DNA of 40,003 nucleotides. It comes from Chloroflexi bacterium UBA4730 (GTDB lineage Bacteria > Chloroflexota > Limnocylindria > P2-11E). The stretch is from NCBI GenBank assembly GCA_002404155.1, contig DHJC01000062.1, positions 1-40,003 on the forward strand. The letters are read 5' to 3'. This document shows, piece by piece, positions 6,709 to 14,721 of the stretch. A program made the translations under genes and the position numbers. The notes below the pieces were generated by a model. The model was not told where the DNA came from, made no database searches, and saw only the letters and a program-made list of their open reading frames with translations. Position 1 is the stretch's first letter. The number at the start of each line of letters is the position of its first letter.

Positions 6709-8328
6709 ATGTCCGATGCCTACGCGCTCGTCCTCCACTCCCACCTGCCGTACGTCCGCGGCGCGGGCCGCTGGCCGCACGGCGAGGAATGGGTGCACGA
6801 AGCGATCCTCGGGACGTACCTGCCGCTGCTCGTGCTGCTCCACGACCTGCGGGCGGAGGGCGTGCCGTATCGCATCACCATCGGGATCACGCCGACGCTG
6901 CTCGAGCAGCTCGCCGACCCGGACATCTGCACGCGGTTCCTCGCGTACGCCGACGATCAGATCCGCCGGGCCGAGCTCGACGCGTGGGATTTTGGCGTCG
7001 CCGGCGCCTCGGCGCGCCAGGCCGTCGCGGAGTTCTACCGCGCGACCTACACGCGGCTCAAGCACGCGTTCACTCAACGCTTCGGGCGCGATGTCGTGGG
7101 TGCGTTCGCGGACCTCGCGCGGACCGGCGAGGTCGAGATCCTCACGTCCGCTGCGACGCACGGCTATCTCCCGCTGCTCGATCCGCGCTCGATCGAAGCG
7201 CAGCTCCGCGTCGGGCTCGCGTCGACGAGGCGGCTCACCGGGCTCGAGCCCACGGGCATCTGGCTGCCGGAGTGCGGGTACAAGCCGGGCCTCGAGCGGT
7301 CCCTCGAGCGTCACGGGTTCACGCACTTCTTCACCGATGCCGCGCTGATGCGGGGGCGCGAGGTCGCCCGCGCGGCCAAGCCGTACCGCTCCAAGCGCGC
7401 CGAGCACTGGTCGGGGGCCGGCGCCAAGGTCGCGGTGCTCGACGAGAACGACCCGCTCATCGATCCCACGGTCGACGTGTTGCGCCCGTATCTCGTCGCC
7501 GACTCGGCCGTTGCCGCACTGTCGCGCCACCCGGAGATCTCCGGACAGGTGTGGTCGGCGGCGCAGGGCTACCCGGGCGATCCCTTCTACCGGGAGTTCC
7601 ACCGCAAGGACGACCGCTCCGGATTGCGCTACTGGCGGGTCACCGATACGACCGTCGATCTGGGCAACAAGGCCGAGTACGTCGTGTCGATGGCCGGCGA
7701 GCGCGTGCGCGAGCACGCGCGGCATTTCGCCGGATCGATCCGCGACGAGCTGGCCGCGCACCGCGCGGCGACCGGGCGCGACGGCATGCTCGTCACCACG
7801 TTCGACAGCGAGCTCTTCGGTCACTGGTGGTTCGAGGGGATCGATTGGCTCGCACTGGTGCTGCGCGAGCTCGGCGACATCGCGACGACCGTCGCCGGCC
7901 GGCTCGAGGCGCACCCACCGCGGGAACGGATCGCGCTCGCGGAGGGCTCGTGGGGAAAGAACAACGACCACGCAACGTGGCTCGCCCCGCAGACGCAGTG
8001 GATGTGGGACGGGATCCGCAGCGTGACGTCGCGCGTGCGTACCCTCGCGGACGATCCACCACGCGACGCGTTCCGCAAGCGCGCTGCGGATCAGGCGCTC
8101 CGCGAGCTCTTGCTGCTTGAGTCGAGCGACTGGCCGTTCCTGGTCACGACTGGGCAGGCCGGAGACTACGCCGCCGAGCGCTTCCGCTCGCACGCTCAGC
8201 GGCTGCAGCGCTGCCTGGACCTTGCCGCCCGGGGCGCGGGCGACGATCAGGTGGAGCTGCGAAGCCTCGAGCGCGTCGACAACCCGTTCCCCGATGCCCG
8301 GATCGAGGACTTCGCGGAGGCCGGCTAG
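6709..8328 (+). CDS. GH57 1,4-alpha-glucan branching enzyme
   Basis: 539 aa. It opens with LVLHSHLPYVRGAGRWPHGEEW, the usual N-terminus of GH57 branching enzymes with a DUF1957 C-terminal region. GIWLPECGY holds the predicted nucleophile Glu188, and TTFDSELFGHWWFEG the predicted acid/base Asp366; the spacing resembles characterised thermophile enzymes of about 520-530 residues. Late aromatic-rich motifs (SWGKNNDHATWLAPQTQWMW) form part of the acceptor side. It makes alpha-1,6 branches in glycogen. It follows VKOR by 21 bp, so it is probably co-transcribed, an odd pairing. A second GH57 enzyme sits at 11355. Confidence 0.92.
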   Translation: MSDAYALVLHSHLPYVRGAGRWPHGEEWVHEAILGTYLPLLVLLHDLRAEGVPYRITIGITPTLLEQLADPDICTRFLAYADDQIRRAELDAWDFGVAGASARQAVAEFYRATYTRLKHAFTQRFGRDVVGAFADLARTGEVEILTSAATHGYLPLLDPRSIEAQLRVGLASTRRLTGLEPTGIWLPECGYKPGLERSLERHGFTHFFTDAALMRGREVARAAKPYRSKRAEHWSGAGAKVAVLDENDPLIDPTVDVLRPYLVADSAVAALSRHPEISGQVWSAAQGYPGDPFYREFHRKDDRSGLRYWRVTDTTVDLGNKAEYVVSMAGERVREHARHFAGSIRDELAAHRAATGRDGMLVTTFDSELFGHWWFEGIDWLALVLRELGDIATTVAGRLEAHPPRERIALAEGSWGKNNDHATWLAPQTQWMWDGIRSVTSRVRTLADDPPRDAFRKRAADQALRELLLLESSDWPFLVTTGQAGDYAAERFRSHAQRLQRCLDLAARGAGDDQVELRSLERVDNPFPDARIEDFAEAG

Positions 8329-8343
8329 TCCCATATCCCGTTG

Positions 8344-9526
8344 TCAAGCGATAGGCGGCTCCGGGGTGAAGTCGTGACCGCCGCGCCAGATCCCCCAGAC
8401 GATCGCGAGCGACTTCTTCATGCAGTGCCCGAGGGCGTTCATCTTGGTCTTCCCCTCGGCGCGCTTGCGGGCGTAGTGGGCGGCGATTGTCGGGTTGTGC
8501 TGCAGCCCGACGACGCTCATCCGATAGAGCGCCGCACGCACGTATGCGTTCCCGGTCTTGGCCATGTGCCAGCTCGTCTCCGGTCCGCCTTTTTGGCCTG
8601 AGCTCTTCTCGGCCGGGTGGACCCCGGCGTACGCGACGAGCTGATCGAAGTCGTTGAACCGGTGGATGTCGCCGATCTCGGCGATGAGCGTGGCGCAAAT
8701 AGCCGGCCCGACCCCTGGGATCGTCTGGAGCCGCCGGGCGAGCTCGCCGTCGAGCAGGCCGGCGACCTGTGCTTCGGCCTGGGCGATCTGCTGCTCGAGG
8801 AGATCGTGCTGAGCGATGCGCAACTCCATCTCGAACCCGATCTGGGCTGCCAGCTCGGGCGGGGCGATCGTGTCTTTCGCCACGCCGTGGATCTGTGCGG
8901 CTTTCGTGGTCCCGACCGCACGGTGCCCGGGACCGCGGTTCGCATCGGCTGATCGTCTCGACCCGCTTGCGGGCCACCGCGACCGCGGTCGGAGCGAGCC
9001 GCAGGACCGCGAGGGCACTGGTGCACGTTCGGTCGTCATACGGCTGCTCGAGCTCGGGGAAGCCCAGATCGATGAGCCGGACGATCTTGGTGTCGATCCG
9101 GGACTGGTCTTCGACCAGGTGCATCGCAACGCGCGCCGCCTCGCGCAGCTCCGCACCGGCCAGGGGCTCACGGGTCCGCGGCTGATCGGCCATCCCCAGG
9201 GCTGCGAGGGTACGCGCGTCGGCGGGATCGCTCGTGACCCGCTGGAGCCGGCGCGTCCCGAAGGCCTTTGCCGAGACCGGGTTGACCACCGCGACCGGGA
9301 CGGCCTGGCGATGGAGCGCTGCGGCGAGCGGCAGCCACTAGTGGCCGCTGGACTCCATCACCACCCGGTCGATCGGACCGTGCTGTGCGAGCCAACGCTC
9401 GAACTCCGCGAGTCCGGCCCGATCGGCGCTGAAGCGGAGGACCGGCTTGTCCGCCGTGCGCTGGCCCTGCCGACAGATTGCTGCGACGTGCTGGCGTTTG
9501 CCGATGTCGATGCCGACGCTGTGCAT
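8344..9526 (-). pseudogene. IS110-family transposase (DEDD), disrupted by a nonsense codon and a frameshift
   Basis: The ATG at 9526 has an excellent ribosome site (GGGGAGGTCAACTG). The N-terminal RuvC-like DEDD domain begins MHSVGIDIGKRQH (first Asp) and reaches VVMESSGH (Glu58), then an amber TAG (9340-9338) replaces what is usually Tyr; the frame continues WLPLAAALHRQAVPVAVVNP. A single extra base at 8947-8948 shifts the frame between ETIS and DANRGPGHRAVGTTKAAQI. The C-terminal transposase_20 domain then reads through IPGVGPAICATLIAEIGDI and AGVHPAEKSSGQKGG, which includes the catalytic Ser region, to the stop at 8344. Repaired, it would be about 395 aa. Two independent lesions make it a real pseudogene unless both are sequencing errors. 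Confidence 0.85.
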
Positions 9527-9539
9527 CAGTTGACCTCCC

Positions 9540-9737
9540 CGCCGTTTCTGCCCTCGGGGAGCTCGCCTGCTCCGGCCCACGTCTGCTGATCGTCGATCAC
9601 CGGCCAGCGCGAACGCTGCCACAGAGTCCCGATCACCCTCCTGGACGGAGTGCGAGGGCCGGACACTAGCCGCAACGGTTCGAACCGAATAGCGCAGCAC
9701 CGGCCTCCCCGCGAGAGTCAGCGGAAGTCTGACCCTC
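9540..9737 (-). ncRNA. Possible bridge RNA region of the IS110 element
   Basis: The non-coding stretch upstream of the transposase holds a 9-bp hairpin at 9713-9737 (one G-U pair) and a 12-bp palindrome CGGTTCGAACCG at 9676-9687. IS110-group elements encode a structured bridge RNA in this position that pairs with donor and target DNA. The placement is by family knowledge; I could not identify the two guide loops. Confidence 0.3.
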
Positions 9738-9751
9738 GACGCGGACCTATA

Positions 9752-10531
9752 TCAGCCCTTCTTGCCCTCGGCGGCCGGAGCCTTCGGCGCGGGCGCGCCA
9801 CCCTTCGCGGCGGGAGCAGCAGCCTTCGCGGCGGGCGCTGCGCCCTTCGCGGCGGGAGCACCGGCGGCAGGCGCGGCACCGGCGGCGGTCGGCGCGGCTT
9901 CGCCCTCCGCGACCTCGCCCTCGATCGCTTCGCCTTCGACGACCGCAGCGGGCTTGACCTCTTCCTCGGCGCGCGGGGCGACGGCCTTCGCGATGACCTG
10001 ATCGCCGTCGTTCAGGATCTCGATCTTCGACGCGTCGACGACGAGGTCGCGCACGTACAGGGTGTCCTCGATCTGCTCGATCCTCGAAAGGTCGACCTCG
10101 ATCTGGTGCGGGATGTCCTGCGGGAACGCCTCGATACGCACTTCGCTGAGCGCGTGGACCATGACGCCGCCGTGGGTCCGGACCGCCGGCGATTCGCCGG
10201 TGAAGTGGAGCGGCACTTCGGCGTGGGTCTTTTCGGTCAGTGAGACGCGGGCGAAATCGACGTGGAGGAGCGAGCCGGTGCGCGGTTCGCGCGAGACGTC
10301 GTGCACGAGCACCGGCACCTCGCCGCCGTCCAGCCCGGTGAGGGAGAGGAGCGTCGTCTGGCCCCAGCGGCGGTAGCCCTTCTGGAACGTGCTCGTGTCC
10401 GTCTCGACCGGCGTGGAATCGGCGTGGCCGCCGAAGATCACCGCCGGTAGACGGCCGTCGCGGCGCAGCGCGCCGACCTTCTTTCCGAGCACGGTGCGCG
10501 GACGGACTTCGAGCTTCGGTGTCTCAGCCAA
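9752..10531 (-). CDS. rplY: 50S ribosomal protein L25 (general stress/CTC type)
   Basis: 259 aa. The start is TTG at 10531 (AETPKLEVRPRTVLGKKVGALRRDG), chosen because GGGGAG lies 9 nt upstream; the frame runs 12 codons further but without support. The N-terminal 5S-rRNA-binding domain is followed by the C-terminal L25 TL5 domain (VPLHFTGESPAVRTHGGVMVHALSEVRIEAFPQDIP region), then a tail of about 60 residues of Ala/Pro/Lys repeats (AAPAAKG-like) that is low complexity and basic. It lies 41 bp after an AMIN-like lipoprotein gene on the same strand and ends next to the IS110 relic. The usual partner pth is absent from the window. Confidence 0.93.
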   Translation of the reverse strand: MAETPKLEVRPRTVLGKKVGALRRDGRLPAVIFGGHADSTPVETDTSTFQKGYRRWGQTTLLSLTGLDGGEVPVLVHDVSREPRTGSLLHVDFARVSLTEKTHAEVPLHFTGESPAVRTHGGVMVHALSEVRIEAFPQDIPHQIEVDLSRIEQIEDTLYVRDLVVDASKIEILNDGDQVIAKAVAPRAEEEVKPAAVVEGEAIEGEVAEGEAAPTAAGAAPAAGAPAAKGAAPAAKAAAPAAKGGAPAPKAPAAEGKKG

Positions 10532-10572
10532 ACGGAGTCGCTCCCCAGACGCGATTCGGAGATCCAATTATC

Positions 10573-11241
10573 TCAGGGTGGGGTCGGCAGGTCCACCACG
10601 AGCCGGACGGGACCCGTCAGCGCGCTGACCTTCGGACAGGCAAGCTGTTCGAGCCCGAGGCCCCAGGTCATCACCCGCTCGAAATCGTCGATGAGCTTCA
10701 CCTCCCGGACCAGCGGCAGCCCTGGGTGGATGTCGGTGTTGGTGAACGTCTGCGTCCCGGTGGTCGGGTCCACGGTCGAGGCGTTGCTGAACCGCACCGA
10801 CAGGAACGCATTCCCGTCGACCGGCACCTGGCGCCCGCTCGTCCCGACGAAGTCGTTGGTCACGGCGATCGACCACGGCGGCAGGTCGTACGTCCCCACC
10901 GACGACGGGCCGAATTCGAAGACGACCCGATCGAAGCCGGGATTGTGGGCCGCACGAACGGCGGTGATCTGCGCCTGAGCGGTCTGGCTGCCGCCGGTCT
11001 GGCCCGGACACGCGACCGGCGTGGCGCCGACGGTCGGGCTGGCGCTGATCGTGGGGCTTGGGCTGGGCGATGCCGTCGAGGCGGGGGTCGGCGACGGCCG
11101 TGCGAGCGTGGCAGTCGGCGTCGCCGTCGTACGGGCGGCCGTTGCTGCTGGCGGGGCCAACGTCTGCGGCGCGCAGGCGCCCGCGACCACGATGGTGATC
11201 GCCACGACAAGCGCGGAGACGAGAAGGAAGCGACCGGCCAA
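10573..11241 (-). CDS. AMIN-like domain lipoprotein
   Basis: 222 aa from TTG at 11241. Signal peptide MAGRFLLVSALVVAITIVVAGAC ends in a weak lipobox (AGAC), so it is probably a lipoprotein. A Thr/Ser/Pro linker (about 30-75) follows, then a domain with AAHNPGFDRVVFEFGPS, an FLSVRFSNAS strand and a final GPVRLVVDLPTPP. The FDRVVFEF...RLVVD pattern is that of the AMIN-like domain found in exported proteins of Actinobacteria and Chloroflexota; ligands are probably cell-wall polymers. It could be transcribed with rplY, 41 bp downstream. It is divergent from the GH57 gene at 11355. Confidence 0.8.
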   Translation of the reverse strand: MAGRFLLVSALVVAITIVVAGACAPQTLAPPAATAARTTATPTATLARPSPTPASTASPSPSPTISASPTVGATPVACPGQTGGSQTAQAQITAVRAAHNPGFDRVVFEFGPSSVGTYDLPPWSIAVTNDFVGTSGRQVPVDGNAFLSVRFSNASTVDPTTGTQTFTNTDIHPGLPLVREVKLIDDFERVMTWGLGLEQLACPKVSALTGPVRLVVDLPTPP

Positions 11242-11307
11242 CGACCCGAAGTCTGACCGAAACTCAGCGGCTTGTCGATTTCCGATACAAGAAAAGATGG
11301 CGCTGCT

Positions 11308-11345
11308 GTACGCAGACCGTACGTCGAACTGAAATTTGGTAGAAT
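11308..11345 (+). promoter_or_regulatory. Candidate promoter with inverted repeat upstream of the GH57 glucanotransferase gene
   Basis: TAGAAT at 11340-11345 would be a -10 box placing the transcript start a few bases before the GTG at 11355, that is, a nearly leaderless mRNA. Exactly 17 bp upstream of it ends a perfect inverted repeat GTACG-CAGAC-CGTAC (11308-11322), overlapping the expected -35 position. A regulator site is possible. Confidence 0.35.
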
Positions 11346-11354
11346 GCCCTCTAA

Positions 11355-13526
11355 GTGGCCGATCGGCTGCGTTTGGCGCTGGTTTTCCACCAGCACCAGC
11401 CAGCGGGGAACTTCCCCAATGTATTCGCTGACGTAGCCGAGCGCGCGTATGCGCCGCTCGTGGCTGCGCTCTATCGGCATCCCGAAGTGAAGGCGACCCT
11501 CCACTTCTCGGGCCCGCTCCTCGACTGGCTCGAGGGCAATCGGCCCGACGTCATCGGCGACCTTGCGGACCTGGTGAAGCGCGGCCAGATCGAGCTCCTG
11601 TCCGGCGGCTACCACGAGCCGATCCTCGTCGGCATCCCGCGGCGCGACGCGGTCGGCCAGATCCGCGCGCTCACCGATCGGGTGGCCGCGATCTTCGGCC
11701 GGCGTCCGCTCGGCGCCTGGCTCACCGAGCGCGTGTGGGAGCCGCACCTTCCATCGGTGCTCGCCGAGGCCGGCGTGGCGTACACGGTCCTCGACGAAGA
11801 GCACTTCCTGCAGGCCGGCCTGCGTCGCGACGAGCTCGGCGAGTCGTTCATCACCGAGGACCAGGGCTTCCCGCTCGTCCTTTATGCGGCGAACACGCGG
11901 CTGCGCTACCTCATCCCGTTCCGCGACGTCGGCCAGACGATCAAGGAGCTGCGCGAGCGGCAGGCCGCCGGCGCGAAGCTCGTCGTATACGCGGACGATG
12001 GCGAGAAGTTCGGCGCGTGGCCGGGCACGTACCAGCGGGTCCACAAGGACGGCTGGCTCGAGGACTTCTTCACCCAGATCGCGCAGGCCGACTTCCTGGA
12101 GACGACGACGCTCGAGGACGCCTGGATCTTCCAGAAGCCCTCCCGCCGGGTGTACCTCCCGGGTGGCACGTACCACGAGATGGGCGAGTGGTCGCTCGAC
12201 GCGGCCGCGGCGAAGCGGTTCACGCAGGCGCGCAACGCCTTGAAGGATGACCTCGCGTCGCTCGTCGCGCTTCCGCCGTGGCGGAACTTCCTGGCCAAGT
12301 ACCCGGAAGCGAACGCCCTTCACAAGCGCATGCTCATCGTGTCCGAGGAGCTCGCGCGGCGCAGCATCCTCGACGCGTCGCCCGAGGTCCGTCAGGCCCA
12401 GCAGAACCTCTGGCGCGCACAGACGAACGACGTGTACTGGCATGGCGTGTTCGGCGGGCTCTATCTGCCGCATCTCCGTGCCGATGCCTATGGCTCGCTG
12501 CTCCGGGCGGAGCGGCTCCTCGCCGAGCGGCGCGTCGCGTCGGGAGAGCAGCGCGACTACGACGTCGACGGCCAGGACGAATATCTGTTCCGCGGGAACG
12601 CGGGCGCGGTGTTCGTGCACATCCAGGGCGGCTCGATCATCGAGTGGGACATCTATGCGTCGGCGACGAACCTCATCGACACGCTCGCGCGCCGTCCCGA
12701 GAACGAGCACGAGCAGCTGCGCCGCGCGGAGAAGGCCGGCAAGGTGAAGGTCGGCAAGGCCTCGGACAAGGATGCGAAGTCCATCCACGAGGTCGTGCGA
12801 GCGAAGGAGCGCGGCCTCGTGAAGCTCCTCGAGTACGACGACGCGCGGCGCGCGTTCTTCCAGGACAGCTTCAAGGTCGGCCGCGAGGAGCCCGTCAGTC
12901 TGCACGCACTCCCGTATCAGCTCACCCCGCAGCGCGAAGCGCGCACGGTCAGCCTGATCCTCGAGCCACCGGCCCGCTCGCTCGCGAGCGTGCCCGGCTT
13001 CGGCATCCGCAAGGACATCCGCATCGCGGACGAGGGCCTCGCCGCGGGCGTCCGCTACCGCCTGCGGAATGACGGCGAAGAGGCGATCGAGCTCACCTTC
13101 ACGAGTGCGTCGAACGTCGCGTTCGTCGGCGAAGCGAACCCCGGCGATCTCATCACGCTCGGTACCCGCAAGACGACGCCCGGCAAGGCGCTCGAGGGTG
13201 CGCGCAACGTGAGCGAGATCCTCGCGCACGCGGAGGCTCGCCACTTCGATATCACCTTCGCCGTCGATCCGCCGGCCGAGACGTCGGTGCGGCCGATCTA
13301 CGCGATCGCCAACTCGGAAGAGGGGTTCGAGCGGCTCTACGAGCAGACGGAGATCGTCTGCTCCTGGAACGTGACGATCGAGCCCGATTCGCACGTCGAC
13401 CTCGAGATCCGCGCCACCGCCGTGGGGCAGCTGGTCGAGCCGGAGCTCATCAAGCCCGCCGCGCGCCGCAAGCGCACGACCGCGGCGCCGGCCGGCGCCG
13501 AAACCGCGGGACGCGCCAAGCGGTAG
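11355..13526 (+). CDS. GH57 4-alpha-glucanotransferase/alpha-amylase with DUF1925-DUF1926
   Basis: 723 aa from GTG with no ribosome site, probably leaderless. GH57 motifs in order: VFHQHQPAGNF (N-terminal His motif), GGYHEPIL, AWLTERVWEPHLP with predicted nucleophile Glu125, and VYADDGEKFGAWPGTY with predicted acid Asp214 or 215. Positions match the Thermococcus-type 4-alpha-glucanotransferase. Downstream are the DUF1925 helical part and a DUF1926 beta-sandwich from about 400, with a basic Lys/Arg/Ala tail. It should remodel alpha-1,4-glucans in the cytosol, complementing the branching enzyme at 6709. HtrA follows after 22 bp. Confidence 0.92.
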   Translation: MADRLRLALVFHQHQPAGNFPNVFADVAERAYAPLVAALYRHPEVKATLHFSGPLLDWLEGNRPDVIGDLADLVKRGQIELLSGGYHEPILVGIPRRDAVGQIRALTDRVAAIFGRRPLGAWLTERVWEPHLPSVLAEAGVAYTVLDEEHFLQAGLRRDELGESFITEDQGFPLVLYAANTRLRYLIPFRDVGQTIKELRERQAAGAKLVVYADDGEKFGAWPGTYQRVHKDGWLEDFFTQIAQADFLETTTLEDAWIFQKPSRRVYLPGGTYHEMGEWSLDAAAAKRFTQARNALKDDLASLVALPPWRNFLAKYPEANALHKRMLIVSEELARRSILDASPEVRQAQQNLWRAQTNDVYWHGVFGGLYLPHLRADAYGSLLRAERLLAERRVASGEQRDYDVDGQDEYLFRGNAGAVFVHIQGGSIIEWDIYASATNLIDTLARRPENEHEQLRRAEKAGKVKVGKASDKDAKSIHEVVRAKERGLVKLLEYDDARRAFFQDSFKVGREEPVSLHALPYQLTPQREARTVSLILEPPARSLASVPGFGIRKDIRIADEGLAAGVRYRLRNDGEEAIELTFTSASNVAFVGEANPGDLITLGTRKTTPGKALEGARNVSEILAHAEARHFDITFAVDPPAETSVRPIYAIANSEEGFERLYEQTEIVCSWNVTIEPDSHVDLEIRATAVGQLVEPELIKPAARRKRTTAAPAGAETAGRAKR

Positions 13527-13548
13527 GTCTCGGCATGGGGTGCGTGGC

Positions 13549-14721
13549 GTGAGCGAGGTCCCGAGCGGCTCCTACGACGCGACGCCCGTGCCACCGCAGC
13601 CGCCGCGGCGATCGGGCATCGGGGGTGCGGCCCTCCTGGTCATCGGCATCATCCTGGGTGCGGCCGGCGCGACGGCCGGCGGGTACGTCGCCACCACGGC
13701 CCGCACCGCCCCGCCGACCGACACCCCGACAGGTACCGGACCGCTCCCGACCGCGGCGCCGCTCAAGGTCATCCCCGGCCCGGCCAGCGACGTCATCGTG
13801 GACGTGGTGAACGAGCTCCTTCCCACGGTCGTCACGGTGATCAACCGACTCCCCAACGGCACGGCGCAGTCCAGTGGCTCGGGCTTCGTTATCGACGCCG
13901 GACGCGGCTACCTCGTCACGAACAACCACGTCATCGAGAACGTGCGCGACACGAATCCCGGCGCGTCCTTCGACGTGATTTTCGCCGACAACCGCGTCGT
14001 GAAGGACGTGAAGCTCATCGGCCGCGACGACAAGACGGACGTCGCGGTGCTGCAGGTGCCGGCGCAGAGCCTCAAGGCCGCGGCGCTCGCGAACAGCGAC
14101 GACATCCCGGTCGGGTCGACCGTCGTCGCCATCGGCAGCGCGCTCGGGGAGCTCCAGAACACCGTGACCACCGGCATCGTGTCGGCCAAGGGCCGCCGCG
14201 TCCCCGAGACCGACACGGTCGTCCTGGAGGATCTCATCCAGACCGACGCCGCGATCAACGAAGGCAATTCGGGCGGTCCGCTCATCTGGGCCGCGACGAA
14301 GCAGGTCATCGGGATGAACACGCTGGTCAACCGCCAGGCCGGATCCGAGGGCCTCGGCTTCAGCATCGCCAGCAACACCGTCCGCGACATCGCCGACGAG
14401 CTCATCAAGAACGGCAAGATCGATCGCGGCGCGATCGGCATCAGCTACAGCCTGCTCACGCCGGGCGCCGCCGCGGCGCTCGCGCTGCCCGCCCAGACGC
14501 AGGGGATCCTCATCAGCCAGATCCTTGCGGGATCACCGGCCAGTCAGGCCGGCCTCAAGGTGAACGACGTGATCACGAAGATCAATGACCAGCAGATCGA
14601 CGGTACGCATCCGGTGAGCTCGGTCCTGCTCCATACGCGACCGGGCGATAAGGTGAAGCTCACGATCATCCGGGATGGGAAACAACAGACCGTCGACCTC
14701 ACCCTCGGCCGGCAGAGCTGA
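13549..14721 (+). CDS. HtrA/DegP-like membrane-anchored serine protease with PDZ domain
   Basis: 390 aa. I choose GTG at 13549 (MSEVPSGSYD) because GGGG lies 8 nt upstream; GTG at 13540 would add 3 residues. A Pro-rich cytosolic start precedes one TM helix (about 25-46) and a Thr/Pro linker. The trypsin-like triad is complete: His127 in VTNNHVIENV, Asp164 in DKTDVAVLQV and Ser241 in NEGNSGGPL. One PDZ domain fills about 280-390 (GILISQILAGSPASQAGLKVNDVITKI). It acts outside the membrane in protein quality control. The next gene overlaps its end by 47 bp. Confidence 0.93.
   Translation: MSEVPSGSYDATPVPPQPPRRSGIGGAALLVIGIILGAAGATAGGYVATTARTAPPTDTPTGTGPLPTAAPLKVIPGPASDVIVDVVNELLPTVVTVINRLPNGTAQSSGSGFVIDAGRGYLVTNNHVIENVRDTNPGASFDVIFADNRVVKDVKLIGRDDKTDVAVLQVPAQSLKAAALANSDDIPVGSTVVAIGSALGELQNTVTTGIVSAKGRRVPETDTVVLEDLIQTDAAINEGNSGGPLIWAATKQVIGMNTLVNRQAGSEGLGFSIASNTVRDIADELIKNGKIDRGAIGISYSLLTPGAAAALALPAQTQGILISQILAGSPASQAGLKVNDVITKINDQQIDGTHPVSSVLLHTRPGDKVKLTIIRDGKQQTVDLTLGRQS

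Larger units (their letters stand above)
8329..9745 (-). mobile_element. Degenerate IS110-family insertion sequence
   Basis: The element sits between two convergent genes, branching enzyme and L25. The transposase frame ends only 15 bp from the branching enzyme stop, while about 220 bp of non-coding DNA precede the transposase start. This asymmetric layout fits the IS110 group, in which the long non-coding end encodes the bridge RNA. No terminal inverted repeats are evident, as expected. Exact ends cannot be set from one copy. The transposase is broken twice, so the copy is non-autonomous. Confidence 0.75.

Noticed and set aside
6133..8334. 733-codon open frame antisense to VKOR and the GH57 branching enzyme
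   Set aside because: High-GC shadow frame; Arg/Glu/Val-rich low-complexity translation with no domain, while the sense strand encodes clear enzymes.
9770..9900. Tandem-like GCGGGAGCA/GCCTTCGCG repeats in the L25 gene
   Set aside because: They encode the Ala/Pro/Lys tail of L25 in frame; not a DNA repeat element or CRISPR.
10860..13394. 844-codon minus-strand open frame antisense to the GH57 glucanotransferase
   Set aside because: Lies opposite a gene with complete GH57 motifs; the translation has no motifs.
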